From positions 1 through 64,000 of the forward strand of contig JBAGRR010000001.1 in assembly GCA_036924835.1 (NCBI GenBank): a DNA stretch of 64,000 bases, read 5' to 3'. Below are positions 30,333-39,935 of the stretch, piece by piece. The position numbers and the translations under genes were made by a program. The notes beneath the pieces are model-generated. The model had not been told where the DNA came from and did not search any database. It saw only the letters and a program-made list of their open reading frames with translations. How positions within the stretch are numbered: position 1 is the stretch's first letter; each line of letters starts with the position of its first letter. The DNA is from Nitrobacteraceae bacterium AZCC 1564 (GTDB taxonomy: Bacteria > Pseudomonadota > Alphaproteobacteria > Rhizobiales > Xanthobacteraceae).

Positions 30333-32873
30333 ATGGCAACAGCGCAAGAGGCGGTTCGTCGCCTCACCATTCAATCGTCCGTCCAGGGCGTCGATACATC
30401 GACCGCTCAGCTTGAAAGGCTGGCGGACGCGCAGAATGATGTTGCCGTTGCGTCGTCGAATACAGAGAAGGCGACTCTGTCGCTAGAGAGCAGATTTGCG
30501 GCAATTGAGCGCCGGTATAACACGCAGGTCCGGGCGCAGCAGGACTATGAGAAGGTCCAACGCCAAGTGAATGCGGCGGTCGCTCAGAACCCTGCGCTGC
30601 AGGACCGAGCGAATGCCATCCTTACCGCGGCATCCGAGCGGTACAAGCAACTAACGTCCGTTGCAAACGACAACACGACATCGACAGGACTCGCGCGCCA
30701 CGAGTTGCTGAATCTGTCCAGGCAAGTTCAGGACGTCACGGTTTCGATCGCTGGCGGTCAGAGCATTTTTACGGTCTTTTTGCAACAAGGCTCGCAGATC
30801 GGGGACATCTTTGCTAGCTCGAATGCAACGCTCGGAGGGTTTGCCCAGCAGGTCAAATCTGTCATCACGCCCGTTGCCCTTCTCGGCGTTGGCATAGTGG
30901 CCCTGGGCGCTGCTACGGCGCTCGGACTCAATAGCTGGAAGCAGTACGCCCTAGCTCTCGACGATGCATCGCGTCAGGCGAACGTCACTTCGCAGGACAT
31001 GGCGAAGCTGCAAGCCGCCGCGTCGTTCAAGGGTATCGGCCAGAACGATTTCTTCGCCGGCATCCAGCAATTCAGTGCGAATGTCTTCCAGGCCAGGCAA
31101 GGCCTCGGCGATCTTGCAGCGGTATTTCGGGCAAACGGCACGTCCGCCACAAGCTTTAACGATGCGCTTGAGAAGGGTGCCGACATCATTCGAAATGCCA
31201 GCAGTGACCAGCAGCGGCTTATCCTGCTTCAGCAGATGGGCCTGCCTGCAACCATGCAGTGGGTACGACTGATGTCGCAAGGTGCGGAAGGCATCCGCGC
31301 GGCGAAGGACGCAGCAGCAGAATTCGGCGGGGCGGCGAACGACAATCTTGTTCTGAAGGCCCGCCAATTCGATGAGGCATGGAATAAGGCTTGGACGAAC
31401 TTTGGATTGAATGCTCGTTCTGCGTTTCAAGTCGCGATTTCAGCCGGGTCGTCGCTCTTCGACCGCATGGAGCGATTGGCGCAACGCGCGGGCAACTCGT
31501 CTTTCTGGAGCAACTTTTTCAATGCTGACAGCATGAAGGCTGCGGGCGTCACGCCAGTATCACCGTTTGATGGGCGGTTTTCTGGAACGGAGGCCAACCC
31601 GGCCGCGGGTAACACTCTTCTGTCTGACGGCCTTCGGAATCGCGCAACACAGCTCCGCGGAGACAGCAGCAAGGACAAGGACGCTTTGCAGGCCCTGATA
31701 GGTCTCGAGCAGCAGCGCATTGGAATCCTCTCCCAAACGGCCGGCGTCGGCGATCAGGTTCGGTCGGTCGAGCTTCAGATTGCGCAGGCGCGGCTCAATG
31801 GCGTGAACATCACGCGATCGGAAGAGGCTGCTCTTAAGGATTTGGCTCGGCAGAATGCGCTCGGTACGAGTCAGATGCGGGCTCAAGTGGATGCGCTCAA
31901 TGTCCAGACCGCGACGATCGGCATGAGTGCCGGCGCTGCGGCTGCCTATACGGCAGAGCAGAACCGATTGAATGAGGCGCTCCGCAACCACCAAACGCTA
32001 AGCGCCCAAGATCGGGCCGAAATCAAGGCGTGGGCCGATCTGGTAGGCAAGGCAACGGAAGCGAACGCGCGCGCCGCAGCGAACGACAACATCAGCTTCG
32101 GCCGGCAGACTGCGCTTCTGAGCCCTGACGACGTCCAGATTGCGCAGCAACTGCGCCAGATCTATCCGGATGTGGCGACAGCGCTGGGCAGCGTCGAGGC
32201 GGCCGGGCTGCGGACGAACCAAGCCCTCAGCGGCGTGGGCTCTCAAATCTCGGGTTCGCTCGTTACAGGGCTGGCCGATATCACGGATGGAACGAAATCG
32301 GCCGGGCAGGGGTTCGCGGACCTTCAGCGCGTCGTAATCCGGGCCCTCGAAGAAATGCTGATCAAGATTGCGATCGTGACGCCGGCGATGCGGGCGCTTC
32401 AGGCGGCGGCTGGTGCCTTCGGCGGCTTCCTGGGCTTTGGTGGCGGCGCCGCTACTATGGGACTCGACGGTCTGGCCGCTATCCATCACACCGGACACGG
32501 CCCGGGCGACGCGATCACTTCGACGCGCGCGGTCAATCCCGCTGTCTTCGCTACGGCGCCGCGATTCCATACCGGCATCGGTCCGGGTGAACGCGCAGCA
32601 GTTATCAAGAACGACGAGAGCGTTCTAACGGCCGGCCAAATGCGCGCTCTCGGTGGAGCAGTCAACTCGGCGCCCGTCACCAACGTCTACATTGAAGGCG
32701 CTCCGTCGCAGCCGACGGTGAGCAAGAAGAAGAACGACTCCGGCGGCTTCGATATTACGATCGGGCTCAAGAACATGGTTCGCGATGTGATGCTCGAGGA
32801 TGCGAATAATAGCGGGCCGATCACCAAGGCGATGGGCGGTCGGTTTCGGAACAACTCATTCGGTGCTGCCTGA
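30333..32873 (+). CDS. tail tape measure protein
   Basis: 846 aa, sets tail length; at about 1.5 angstrom per residue this would give a tail near 127 nm (rule of thumb). Long coiled-coil N-terminus (EAVRRLTIQSSVQGVDTSTA, LERLADAQNDVAVASSN), a hydrophobic segment (VGIVALGAATALGLNSWKQY, about residues 190-210), QARLNG/AALKDLARQNALG helices, and a C-terminal Gly-rich tail with GFLGFGGGAATMGLDGLAAI and HTGIGPGERAAVIKNDESVL typical of lambda-type tape measures. Ends overlapping the next ATG by one base. Confidence 0.9.
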   Translation: MATAQEAVRRLTIQSSVQGVDTSTAQLERLADAQNDVAVASSNTEKATLSLESRFAAIERRYNTQVRAQQDYEKVQRQVNAAVAQNPALQDRANAILTAASERYKQLTSVANDNTTSTGLARHELLNLSRQVQDVTVSIAGGQSIFTVFLQQGSQIGDIFASSNATLGGFAQQVKSVITPVALLGVGIVALGAATALGLNSWKQYALALDDASRQANVTSQDMAKLQAAASFKGIGQNDFFAGIQQFSANVFQARQGLGDLAAVFRANGTSATSFNDALEKGADIIRNASSDQQRLILLQQMGLPATMQWVRLMSQGAEGIRAAKDAAAEFGGAANDNLVLKARQFDEAWNKAWTNFGLNARSAFQVAISAGSSLFDRMERLAQRAGNSSFWSNFFNADSMKAAGVTPVSPFDGRFSGTEANPAAGNTLLSDGLRNRATQLRGDSSKDKDALQALIGLEQQRIGILSQTAGVGDQVRSVELQIAQARLNGVNITRSEEAALKDLARQNALGTSQMRAQVDALNVQTATIGMSAGAAAAYTAEQNRLNEALRNHQTLSAQDRAEIKAWADLVGKATEANARAAANDNISFGRQTALLSPDDVQIAQQLRQIYPDVATALGSVEAAGLRTNQALSGVGSQISGSLVTGLADITDGTKSAGQGFADLQRVVIRALEEMLIKIAIVTPAMRALQAAAGAFGGFLGFGGGAATMGLDGLAAIHHTGHGPGDAITSTRAVNPAVFATAPRFHTGIGPGERAAVIKNDESVLTAGQMRALGGAVNSAPVTNVYIEGAPSQPTVSKKKNDSGGFDITIGLKNMVRDVMLEDANNSGPITKAMGGRFRNNSFGAA

Positions 32874-33247
32874 TGCCGCTGCCTTCATGGCCCGAGGATG
32901 TGCCGTTTTCGCCGCAGGCGGATTCGGTGAAGGATATCGACCCGATGCTCGCGCCGATCAAGACCGAGATGGAGGGCGGCAACGTCCGCCTGCGCGGCCG
33001 GCCCGGCGATAATGTCGGCATCGTGCCTCAGGTTATCCGTATGACAAACGCGCAGTACAACACGTTCACGGCGTGGGGTAAGGGCGACGTCAGCAACTGG
33101 ACCGCGCGGTTTACCGCTGATGTTTGGCTCGGCTCGTCTTTTGGCAACAAGGTTTGTCAATTCCACGAAGGGCGCGCTCCGAAGCCCGGCTACGTTGATG
33201 ATGACATTATCGATGTTGCCATGACCTTACGGGTCTATGATTACTGA
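32873..33247 (+). CDS. distal tail/minor tail protein
   Basis: 124 aa (PLPSWPEDVPFSPQADSVKD, RLRGRPGDNVGIVPQVIRMT, FTADVWLGSSFGNKVCQFHE, DIIDVAMTLRVYDY). The beta-sheet pattern and place directly after the tape measure are like gpM-type distal tail proteins of lambda-like tails. Overlaps the next gene by one base. Confidence 0.7.
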   Translation: MPLPSWPEDVPFSPQADSVKDIDPMLAPIKTEMEGGNVRLRGRPGDNVGIVPQVIRMTNAQYNTFTAWGKGDVSNWTARFTADVWLGSSFGNKVCQFHEGRAPKPGYVDDDIIDVAMTLRVYDY

Positions 33248-33771
33248 TGCCAACATTTACCGAAGCTTGGGAGGAGGCGCAGGCCTCGTGCCCGCCGAGC
33301 GTGAAACAATACGACACGCTCGAAATCTGGCATCCATCATTTGATGAGCCTGTCCGCATTGTTGCCAACGTCGGCGACGATATGAACTTCACGCTTGAGG
33401 ACGGAGCGCTGTTCGATGGCGGCCAGTCGGTCCTTTTCACTGCCTGCCCGTTATCTGTCGGTTGGCCGGAAGTCCGGCAAGGACAGGTGCCGCAGTCGAA
33501 AGTCTCGATCGACAACGTCAACCGATTCCTGATGCCGAAGCTTCGCGAGGCGCTCGGCATCCGCGCCTACATCACGATCCAGTATCGTCAATATCTTTCG
33601 AGTGATCTGACCGAACCGGCATATGGGCCGGTGGCGTTCCTGCTTAAGGAAGTGCAGGCCGTGGCAGCGACGATCACAGGAAACGTGGTCGTCTCGATGC
33701 TGACCTCGAAGCGCTTTCCTAAGCAGGACAAGAACTACACCACAAGCCAATTTTCGAGCTTGCTGCCGTGA
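33247..33771 (+). CDS. DUF1833 family tail protein
   Basis: 174 aa. YDTLEIWHPSFDEPVRIVAN, VLFTACPLSVGWPEVRQGQV and YRQYLSSDLTEPAYGPVAFL are typical of DUF1833, a tail-tip family that replaces gpL in many alphaproteobacterial siphophages. Overlaps the peptidase gene by 4 bases (GTGA). Confidence 0.8.
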   Translation: MPTFTEAWEEAQASCPPSVKQYDTLEIWHPSFDEPVRIVANVGDDMNFTLEDGALFDGGQSVLFTACPLSVGWPEVRQGQVPQSKVSIDNVNRFLMPKLREALGIRAYITIQYRQYLSSDLTEPAYGPVAFLLKEVQAVAATITGNVVVSMLTSKRFPKQDKNYTTSQFSSLLP

Positions 33772-34193
33772 CGCGGTCCGAATTTCTCGCACCTTTGATC
33801 GGCCAGCCATGGTCATGGAAGGGTGGTAACTGCTGGGACTTCGCTGGCCACGTCCAGCGAGCCTTGTTCAGTATCGCTCTCCCGCACATCGATGTGCCAG
33901 ACGATCCGTCATGGAAATGGATGGTTCGCACGGTCAGCAATCATCCGGAACACGCAAACTGGGAACAAAAGCCAGAAGGCCCTCACGGCCTGGTCACGGC
34001 ATCTGACGGCGCGCTCTGCCTGATGGCGCGGTTTCAGGGGCCGGGTCATGTTGGTGTCTGGCTTAAGCCAGAAGGTCGGGTCCTGCACTGCGACAGGCAG
34101 CGTGGCGTGTGTTTCGAAACGCCGCTCGCCCTGAAGCAAATCGGCTGGAAACAGCTACTTTTCTACGAACCGAAATCATGCACGCACCTCTAA
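33768..34193 (+). CDS. NlpC/P60-like tail peptidase
   Basis: 141 aa from GTG. WKGGNCWDFAGHVQRALF carries the catalytic Cys, GPGHVGVWLKPEGRVLHCD carries the His, as in gpK-type tail-tip peptidases that cut peptidoglycan during DNA entry. Short and single-domain. It overlaps the hub gene by 16 bases. Confidence 0.85.
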   Translation: MTRSEFLAPLIGQPWSWKGGNCWDFAGHVQRALFSIALPHIDVPDDPSWKWMVRTVSNHPEHANWEQKPEGPHGLVTASDGALCLMARFQGPGHVGVWLKPEGRVLHCDRQRGVCFETPLALKQIGWKQLLFYEPKSCTHL

Positions 34194-36550
34194 GGCAGCT
34201 TCCGCAGCCATCCCTGCAACCGCGTTCGCGCGATCGGCGGAAGCGCGATAACCAGCGCCGTCCGGTGACGCATATCGCGCTGCCAGGATACGAGATCGCG
34301 CGCGCGGTGCCGAAGCTGCGCGAGACGATCGCAGCGTTTCTGCGCCGCCAGGGCTGGGCATTGAAAGATGCCAAGCATGGCTGGCAATTCCGGAATGGCC
34401 TGCCAACGATCCTCGAAATTAATGGCGAGCCTATTTTGCGTCGCGACTGGCGTAAGACGCGCATTGCCGCAAACGACAACGTTCGCTTCATTTCGAAGCC
34501 TCTAGGCGGCCGAAACGGCAAGCAGATTCTCGGCCTAGTCGCCCTGGTCGCGGTGTCTGCCTTCGCCATGTGGGCGGGACCGGCTGTCGCTGGGTTGGTC
34601 GGCGCCACCGGTGCGCTGGGGACGGTCGTTGGCGGGGTAGTAACGGCAGGCATCGCGATCGGCGGCTCGCTGCTGATCAACTCGCTGACGGCTCCGAAAC
34701 TCGGGGCTACCAACGCTCCTACGGCCAGCCAGATTTACACCGCGCAAGCGCAGGGCAACACGCCCCGGCTCGGACAGCCGCTTCCGGTCGGGTACGGTCG
34801 GGAGAAGTTATTCCCTGACTTCGCAGCGTCGCCGTGGTCTGAATTTGTCGGAAACGATCAGTATGAGAACGTCCTGCTCAGCATCGGCATGGGCAAGTAT
34901 TCGTATGAGGAGATGTTCGTCGACGATACGCCGTGCTGGAATCCGACAGATGGTGTGCTGCCGACGTTCTCAAGCATGCAGGTGGCGTTTTATGCGCCGG
35001 GTGAAGAGGTCACGCTGTTCCCGACGAACGTCGCACAGGCCGCGGAAGTCACCGGACAAACCCTTCCTAATCCCAATGTCACGCCGTGGATCGGGCCCTT
35101 CATTGCAAATCCAGCCGGGACGAAGGCTCAAGCTCTCGCTATTGATTTTGTCTTTCCGGCCGGTTGCTTCACGATAGACAAGGACTCGGGCGAGTTTGGT
35201 GCGGCCTTCGTGGGGCTGGTCGCGGAGTATCGCCCGGTCGATGATGCCGGCGCGCCAATTGGCGACTTCACCACGCTGTTCTCCACATCCCGGATTTACA
35301 ACAGCCAGTCACCTATTCGCGACAGCGTGAAGATCCCTGTTGGTGATGGCCGCTACGAAGTCCGGTTTCGTCGCACGAACGCGCCTCTCAACAGCGACGT
35401 CGGCAATAACGAGGTGGTTTGGGCCGGATTGCGGGCCTTTTTGAAGGGCAACAATTCGTACCCGGATGTCAGCACGATCGCGATCCGGATCAAGGCGACG
35501 CAGGCGACGCAAGGCTCGTTCCGCTTTGGCGTGCTTCGAACCCGCATTCTTCCCGTGTGGAATGTCGCGGCGGGGCAGTTCGTTGAGCAGCCGACGCGCA
35601 GTCCGCTCTGGGCGTTCTATGACATGGCGACGAATGCGCAGTACGGTGCCGGCGTCACACTGCCGAAGGTGGACTTCAACACCATCGTGAGCATAGCCGA
35701 TCAGGCCGAGGCGCGGGGGGATCATTTCGACTACACCTTCACCGCTGGGGTTGCCCCAGCTGATGCTTTCGACAAGGCATTGACGGTAGCCCGGAGTAAG
35801 CATTGCTGGCTGGGCGATGTCGTCTCGGTTGTCCGAGACGAATGGCGCGACGTGCCGTCAATGCTGCTGACGGATCGGGAGATCGTCCGCGGCACGACGC
35901 AGATCTCCATGACGATGCTCGGTGAGGATGATCCGGACGCGGTCGTCCTCGAATACATCGACGAGAACACCTGGCGGCCGGCGCAGGTCCAATATCCTCC
36001 GAACAGCGACACCTTCGTTTCAGCCAATGCCACGCCGATCCAGATCGACGGCATCGTCAACCGCGAGCACGCGTTCCGGGAAGCTGCGTTCTACTATCGG
36101 TCCGCGCTGTATCGCCGCGAGAATGTGCAGATCGGAACCGAATACGAAGGCCGCGCGCTGACCTTCGGGTCGACGGTGCGGCTGCAATCGGAGTTGCCGC
36201 AGGACTACGGCCAGGCAGGGGCGGTCCTCTCGAGGAGTGGTGATGAGCTGACGTTGGATCCTGTCCCGGTCTGGGCGGATACCGGGCAGCATTACATTCG
36301 GGTCCGTCGCGCCAATGGAAAATTCATCGGGCCGATCAAGGTCGCTAAGGGCGATGACGACAGCATCGCCGTGGTCGATGTTGATGACCTGGCGAACGTC
36401 GAGAGCACGCAAGGCGTCACCTTGGACCAGGCGCTCGGCCGCGAAGATGGTGGCGAATATCCATCGTTCGAGCTCGGAATCGGAGAGGATCAGTCCCGCG
36501 TCTCTGCCTGCTGGTCACCGGCCAGCCAAACGGGCCGAATTGCACGCTGA
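34178..36550 (+). CDS. tail tip/hub protein (gpJ-like), N-terminal part
   Basis: 790 aa from ATG 34178 (MHAPLRQLPQPSLQPRS). Features: a basic N-terminus, a Gly/Ala-rich hydrophobic region (about residues 110-165; LGLVALVAVSAFAMWAGPAV), QAQGNTPRLGQPLPVGYGRE, then the hub blocks LLSIGMGKYSYEEMFVDDTP, SPLWAFYDMATNAQYGAGVT, DVVSVVRDEWRDVPSMLLTD. The reading ends in CWSPASQTGRIAR. The -1 frame continues as LVTGQPNGPNCTLNFVVDDP into the next ORF, so this looks like one gene (about 1140 aa) broken by a frameshift at 36490-36520. Confidence 0.85.
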   Translation: MHAPLRQLPQPSLQPRSRDRRKRDNQRRPVTHIALPGYEIARAVPKLRETIAAFLRRQGWALKDAKHGWQFRNGLPTILEINGEPILRRDWRKTRIAANDNVRFISKPLGGRNGKQILGLVALVAVSAFAMWAGPAVAGLVGATGALGTVVGGVVTAGIAIGGSLLINSLTAPKLGATNAPTASQIYTAQAQGNTPRLGQPLPVGYGREKLFPDFAASPWSEFVGNDQYENVLLSIGMGKYSYEEMFVDDTPCWNPTDGVLPTFSSMQVAFYAPGEEVTLFPTNVAQAAEVTGQTLPNPNVTPWIGPFIANPAGTKAQALAIDFVFPAGCFTIDKDSGEFGAAFVGLVAEYRPVDDAGAPIGDFTTLFSTSRIYNSQSPIRDSVKIPVGDGRYEVRFRRTNAPLNSDVGNNEVVWAGLRAFLKGNNSYPDVSTIAIRIKATQATQGSFRFGVLRTRILPVWNVAAGQFVEQPTRSPLWAFYDMATNAQYGAGVTLPKVDFNTIVSIADQAEARGDHFDYTFTAGVAPADAFDKALTVARSKHCWLGDVVSVVRDEWRDVPSMLLTDREIVRGTTQISMTMLGEDDPDAVVLEYIDENTWRPAQVQYPPNSDTFVSANATPIQIDGIVNREHAFREAAFYYRSALYRRENVQIGTEYEGRALTFGSTVRLQSELPQDYGQAGAVLSRSGDELTLDPVPVWADTGQHYIRVRRANGKFIGPIKVAKGDDDSIAVVDVDDLANVESTQGVTLDQALGREDGGEYPSFELGIGEDQSRVSACWSPASQTGRIAR

Positions 36551-36573
36551 ATTTTGTCGTCGACGATCCGCGC

Positions 36574-37635
36574 GTGCACGATACCGATATCGGAGACCCG
36601 CCGTTCCTTCCGACGCCGCAGTATCCGGAGAACAAGCGAGCGCCGGACGTTGTTTTCCTCACGGCGAAGTTCCGGCAGGGTGTCGCGGAGCCGGTTCTGG
36701 ACGCGTCTTGGTGGCCGGCCGAGGGTGCGCGTTACTACACGGCTGAGATTTCCTACGATGCCATGATGCCCGGCGTCGACAATGACACGGCATCTTGGAT
36801 CAAGATCTACGAGGGATCGGACAATAAGTTTTCCGAGCGCGTCGACCGCGCTGCCCTGCGGTTGCGAGTGCAGGCCACCGCGGATCGGAGTGGCGCCTAT
36901 GCGCAGTTCGACCTTGAAGCGCCAACGATCGTCATCGCGCCAAACACGGTGAACGTCGAGTCGATGATCGCAGGGTTGCGGGATCTGGTCACGACCCAGT
37001 TTGGCCTGGCGAATGACCAGATCAACTCAGCGATTCAGCTGATCTCGGCAGTAGTTGCTCAGCAAGCGGGTACAAACCAAGCCGACAAACAACAGGTAAT
37101 AGAGCGCCTTGCTGCAGCGAAAGATAAGCTCGGCGCTTCGATCGAGGAGGTAAAAACCGTTGCCGTCAGCACCGAAAGCGCGCTGGCCGAATTTCAGCAG
37201 ACGACCTCCGCGACGCTAGAGGAGCATACCGCCCAGATCGAAGAAACTTCGACTGCGGTCGCTACAATCGATGGGAAACTTGCCGCAAGCTGGGGCGTCA
37301 AGGTCGATGTTGACGGCAACGTCGGAGGGCTCGAGCTGCTTGGTGACGGAACGACCGTGGCCTTCACGATCTTGGGGAATATCTTCAGAGTCGTGTTTCC
37401 GGGAATTGATCCGACAACTGTTTTCCAGATTGCTAACATCGACGGCGAGCAAAAGGCGGTTTTGAACGTCGACCTATTCAGCCCGAAGTCGATCACGGCC
37501 GCGATGATCGATGTGGCGGAGCTTAAGTCGGTGTCGGCTGATTTCGGAGATGCGGAGTTTTCGGGCGTGATCCGCGGCACCAATGGAAAAATGATCATCG
37601 ATCTAAATAACGTCCGGCAGTTGTTCAGTGACTAG
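36574..37635 (+). CDS. tail tip/hub protein, C-terminal part (frameshifted)
   Basis: 353 aa from a GTG, but the frame is open upstream and continues the hub protein. Content: fibronectin-like FRQGVAEPVLDASWWPAEGA, then a long helical/coiled-coil region (DQINSAIQLISAVVAQQAGT, KDKLGASIEEVKTVAVSTES, TLEEHTAQIEETSTAVATID) as in phage receptor-binding hubs, and a C-terminal SAMP-like domain ending IIDLNNVRQLFSD. If the frameshift is real, the fibre-like C-terminal part is made separately or lost. Confidence 0.75.
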   Translation: MHDTDIGDPPFLPTPQYPENKRAPDVVFLTAKFRQGVAEPVLDASWWPAEGARYYTAEISYDAMMPGVDNDTASWIKIYEGSDNKFSERVDRAALRLRVQATADRSGAYAQFDLEAPTIVIAPNTVNVESMIAGLRDLVTTQFGLANDQINSAIQLISAVVAQQAGTNQADKQQVIERLAAAKDKLGASIEEVKTVAVSTESALAEFQQTTSATLEEHTAQIEETSTAVATIDGKLAASWGVKVDVDGNVGGLELLGDGTTVAFTILGNIFRVVFPGIDPTTVFQIANIDGEQKAVLNVDLFSPKSITAAMIDVAELKSVSADFGDAEFSGVIRGTNGKMIIDLNNVRQLFSD

Positions 37636-38056
37636 CCGGATATTGGATGGCGACATCGGCGGCGGAAATTTCGTATTTCGCGTTTCCAGGCCGGGCTTCA
37701 ACGTCGAAACTGAGCCATTTGGCTCCGCTGGAATATCATTCGATAGCCGTTTGTCGGACATAGGAACTGTAGTCGCATCTGGATTGGTTCAATGCGGTGG
37801 GTCTACGGTGACGTTCCCCGCCATGCCGTATGTCCCGATCGTTCGCATCTTTCCATGGGATGGCTCGCGAATGAACGCGTACAACGTGAAGGTGTTTCAA
37901 AACGCTCAACTTTATCATACTTGGCGACCCGCAATCGCGATCGTTACGAACAGTTCGATCAGGGTCGTTGCCTATACAAATCCGTTTTTCAACACTCTCG
38001 GGTTTTATAATCCGAATGGTCAGTTCTACGTCTACTCCGTTTATGCGGCGGGCTGA
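37628..38056 (+). CDS. tail appendage protein, paralogue 1
   Basis: 142 aa from a GTG overlapping the upstream stop. N-terminal block SRILDGDIGGGNFVFRVSRP, GFNVETEPFGSAG aligns with the starts of the next two genes (SKPGIDVT...). The rest is beta-rich with many aromatic residues (PIVRIFPWDGSRMNAYNVKV). One of three tandem paralogues downstream of the hub, probably a tail-tip decoration or receptor-binding protein. Confidence 0.65.
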   Translation: MTSRILDGDIGGGNFVFRVSRPGFNVETEPFGSAGISFDSRLSDIGTVVASGLVQCGGSTVTFPAMPYVPIVRIFPWDGSRMNAYNVKVFQNAQLYHTWRPAIAIVTNSSIRVVAYTNPFFNTLGFYNPNGQFYVYSVYAAG

Positions 38057-38059
38057 TAG

Positions 38060-38506
38060 ATGGTTTGGCGCGCACAATACGGCGAGAGAAATGGCATATT
38101 TGGGGGGTGGTTCTCCAAACCAGGAATTGACGTCACGGTCGCCCAGCCTGGTCAGTTCTTACTCGACACTTCATCGCAGGTTTATCAGACGGTCGCGAAA
38201 GGCGATCAGTTCTTCGTCAGCAATCCGCAGGCCGGAGTGTCATACAGCCAAAATATCGCACTTCCGGGTCAGTTCGCGCCTTATTCGAATCTGTTTATGT
38301 GGGCTGATGCCTATGTCTTCGATAATGCGACCGGCGCCATCTACACGAACTTCAATCTAACCAGCGAAGCGATGCTGGATATCCGCTTTAACGTTGTGTC
38401 GGGAGTGGTCGCTCTGACGTGCGTGACAAGCCCGATCAACTTTCCGCCCATGCTTGCATCGCGCGACCTGCGCGCCTCGTGGTCGGTGTTTAGGGCGGCA
38501 TTCTAG
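38060..38506 (+). CDS. tail appendage protein, paralogue 2
   Basis: 148 aa. VWRAQYGERNGIFGGWFSKP, GIDVTVAQPGQFLLDTSSQV, YQTVAKGDQFFVSNPQAG. Shares the SKPGIDV and VAKG(D/S) blocks with paralogue 3. It starts 3 bases after paralogue 1 stops. Confidence 0.65.
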   Translation: MVWRAQYGERNGIFGGWFSKPGIDVTVAQPGQFLLDTSSQVYQTVAKGDQFFVSNPQAGVSYSQNIALPGQFAPYSNLFMWADAYVFDNATGAIYTNFNLTSEAMLDIRFNVVSGVVALTCVTSPINFPPMLASRDLRASWSVFRAAF

Positions 38507-39066
38507 TGACGTGGCGGATACAAAAGGGGAAAAGATCAGACGGCACGTTCGGCTTTGACATTTCCAAGCCGGGGATTGACGTAACCACGGCAACCGTCAT
38601 GCAGATGGCTTTCTCATCTGATTACTCAATCCCCCGACTGGTTGCCAAAGGCTCTCTCGTTGTCAATCCAATTGTCGGCGCACCGCCTGAAACGACCGCG
38701 CCGATTGCGTCCAGCATCCCGGGCATACAAAATTCACCGGCAACGGTCAGCTATGGGCGAACGATATCGCCCATGCCGTTCATTGCCGCGATCGCCCAGG
38801 CTTTATCTTGGGCCGCGCCATTGTCGGCGCAGCCCGCGCAGCTGACTTTCCTCAACGGTCAATGGCACACGTATGTTGCTGAAATTCCGTATGCGACGTT
38901 CGGCGTCTTAGACAGCACCTACGGGAAGCAAATTAACGCGAACACCTACGGTCGCGGCAATTGGGCCTCGGCCCGGTTCGATGTTTACCCGTTCACGGAT
39001 CGGGTGGTGTTCAGCACGAATTGTCAGACGCAACTCATAATAAAATACATCATCTTGGAGCCCTAA
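38506..39066 (+). CDS. tail appendage protein, paralogue 3
   Basis: 186 aa from a GTG that shares its G with the preceding TAG. TWRIQKGKRSDGTFGFDISK, PGIDVTTATVMQMAFSSDY, then LVAKGSLVVNP repeats the pattern of paralogue 2 before an extra Pro/Ala-rich insert (APPETTAPIASSIPGIQNSP). The longest copy; the insertion suggests diversification of a receptor-binding surface. Confidence 0.65.
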   Translation: MTWRIQKGKRSDGTFGFDISKPGIDVTTATVMQMAFSSDYSIPRLVAKGSLVVNPIVGAPPETTAPIASSIPGIQNSPATVSYGRTISPMPFIAAIAQALSWAAPLSAQPAQLTFLNGQWHTYVAEIPYATFGVLDSTYGKQINANTYGRGNWASARFDVYPFTDRVVFSTNCQTQLIIKYIILEP

Positions 39067-39495
39067 ATGTACGTGGTGCATGATGAAAAAGGAGCGATCC
39101 TATCAACGATCAGCGGCCCCGGTAAGGAGTATGGGAAAGACGTTCTGGATAAACAGGGTGATTTGTGGCTGTTCGATCCCGAATTGCAAAACTTGGACCC
39201 AACTACGAATTTCGTTGATCTGACCGCTGCGCCGAAGAAGATCGTTCCGAAACAGCCCATTGTTCTGTCGCAGGACAAGGAAACAATCATCGCCGACGGC
39301 TCCGATGAAAGCGTCATTTCCGGCATTCCCGAAGGCGCCTATGTGACCGTTACTCTAAACGGTAAAACGCCACAGTTTTCTGGCGTTGTGACCGATGGTC
39401 AAATCGAAATATCGAGCGACGTTCCGGCTAATTATCTGATTACTGTAACAGCCCAGAACATGCTTGCGGCAACATTGGCGGTGGTCGCAAAATGA
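39067..39495 (+). CDS. tail-associated hypothetical protein
   Basis: 142 aa. YVVHDEKGAILSTISGPGKE and DKQGDLWLFDPELQNLDPTT at the N-terminus, then a beta-rich Ig-like C-terminus (VISGIPEGAYVTVTLNGKTP). Starts directly after the paralogue triplet. It resembles the small fibre-assembly or Ig-like proteins seen near tail fibres. Confidence 0.6.
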   Translation: MYVVHDEKGAILSTISGPGKEYGKDVLDKQGDLWLFDPELQNLDPTTNFVDLTAAPKKIVPKQPIVLSQDKETIIADGSDESVISGIPEGAYVTVTLNGKTPQFSGVVTDGQIEISSDVPANYLITVTAQNMLAATLAVVAK

Positions 39496-39851
39496 AGATC
39501 AAACTTCAGCCGATGCTTGTTCCGGGCTACCTCTTAGAGTCGGAAGAGACGGTCAATCAGGCGATTAACATTGAAGCCTCGATCAACGTTCAGCGCGATC
39601 AGGAGTACGCGCTTAAGCGCAAGATCGCTGCCGATGTGCTCGCCAGCGGTGAAGAGGCCGCCCCCACAGAATTCGCGCAAGAAGCTGCGTTGATGGGCAT
39701 CAGCGTTTTTCAGTTGGCAACGATCATCAGCGAAAAGCCTGATGAGGTTCTAGCGCGCGGCCTGCGACGCCGGGCCGATGTACTGGCGATCAGGAACGCG
39801 AAAGAGCCGTCTGAAATTGAAGCCATCTTAGACAAGTACCGTCCGGCTTAA
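39492..39851 (+). CDS. hypothetical protein, possible tail fibre assembly
   Basis: 119 aa, helical (INIEASINVQRDQEYALKRK, LMGISVFQLATIISEKPDEV, IEAILDKYRPA). Coupled to the upstream gene by a 4-base overlap and followed by the tail fibre, the usual place of fibre chaperones. Not a known family to me. Confidence 0.55.
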   Translation: MKIKLQPMLVPGYLLESEETVNQAINIEASINVQRDQEYALKRKIAADVLASGEEAAPTEFAQEAALMGISVFQLATIISEKPDEVLARGLRRRADVLAIRNAKEPSEIEAILDKYRPA

Positions 39852-39935
39852 CAGCTGAAGGCGTCCTCCAATTAACCGTCGAACTAACAGCGCGTCATAA
39901 CGCGCGAGCGCTCCCGCGTGAGCGAAGGGAAGATC

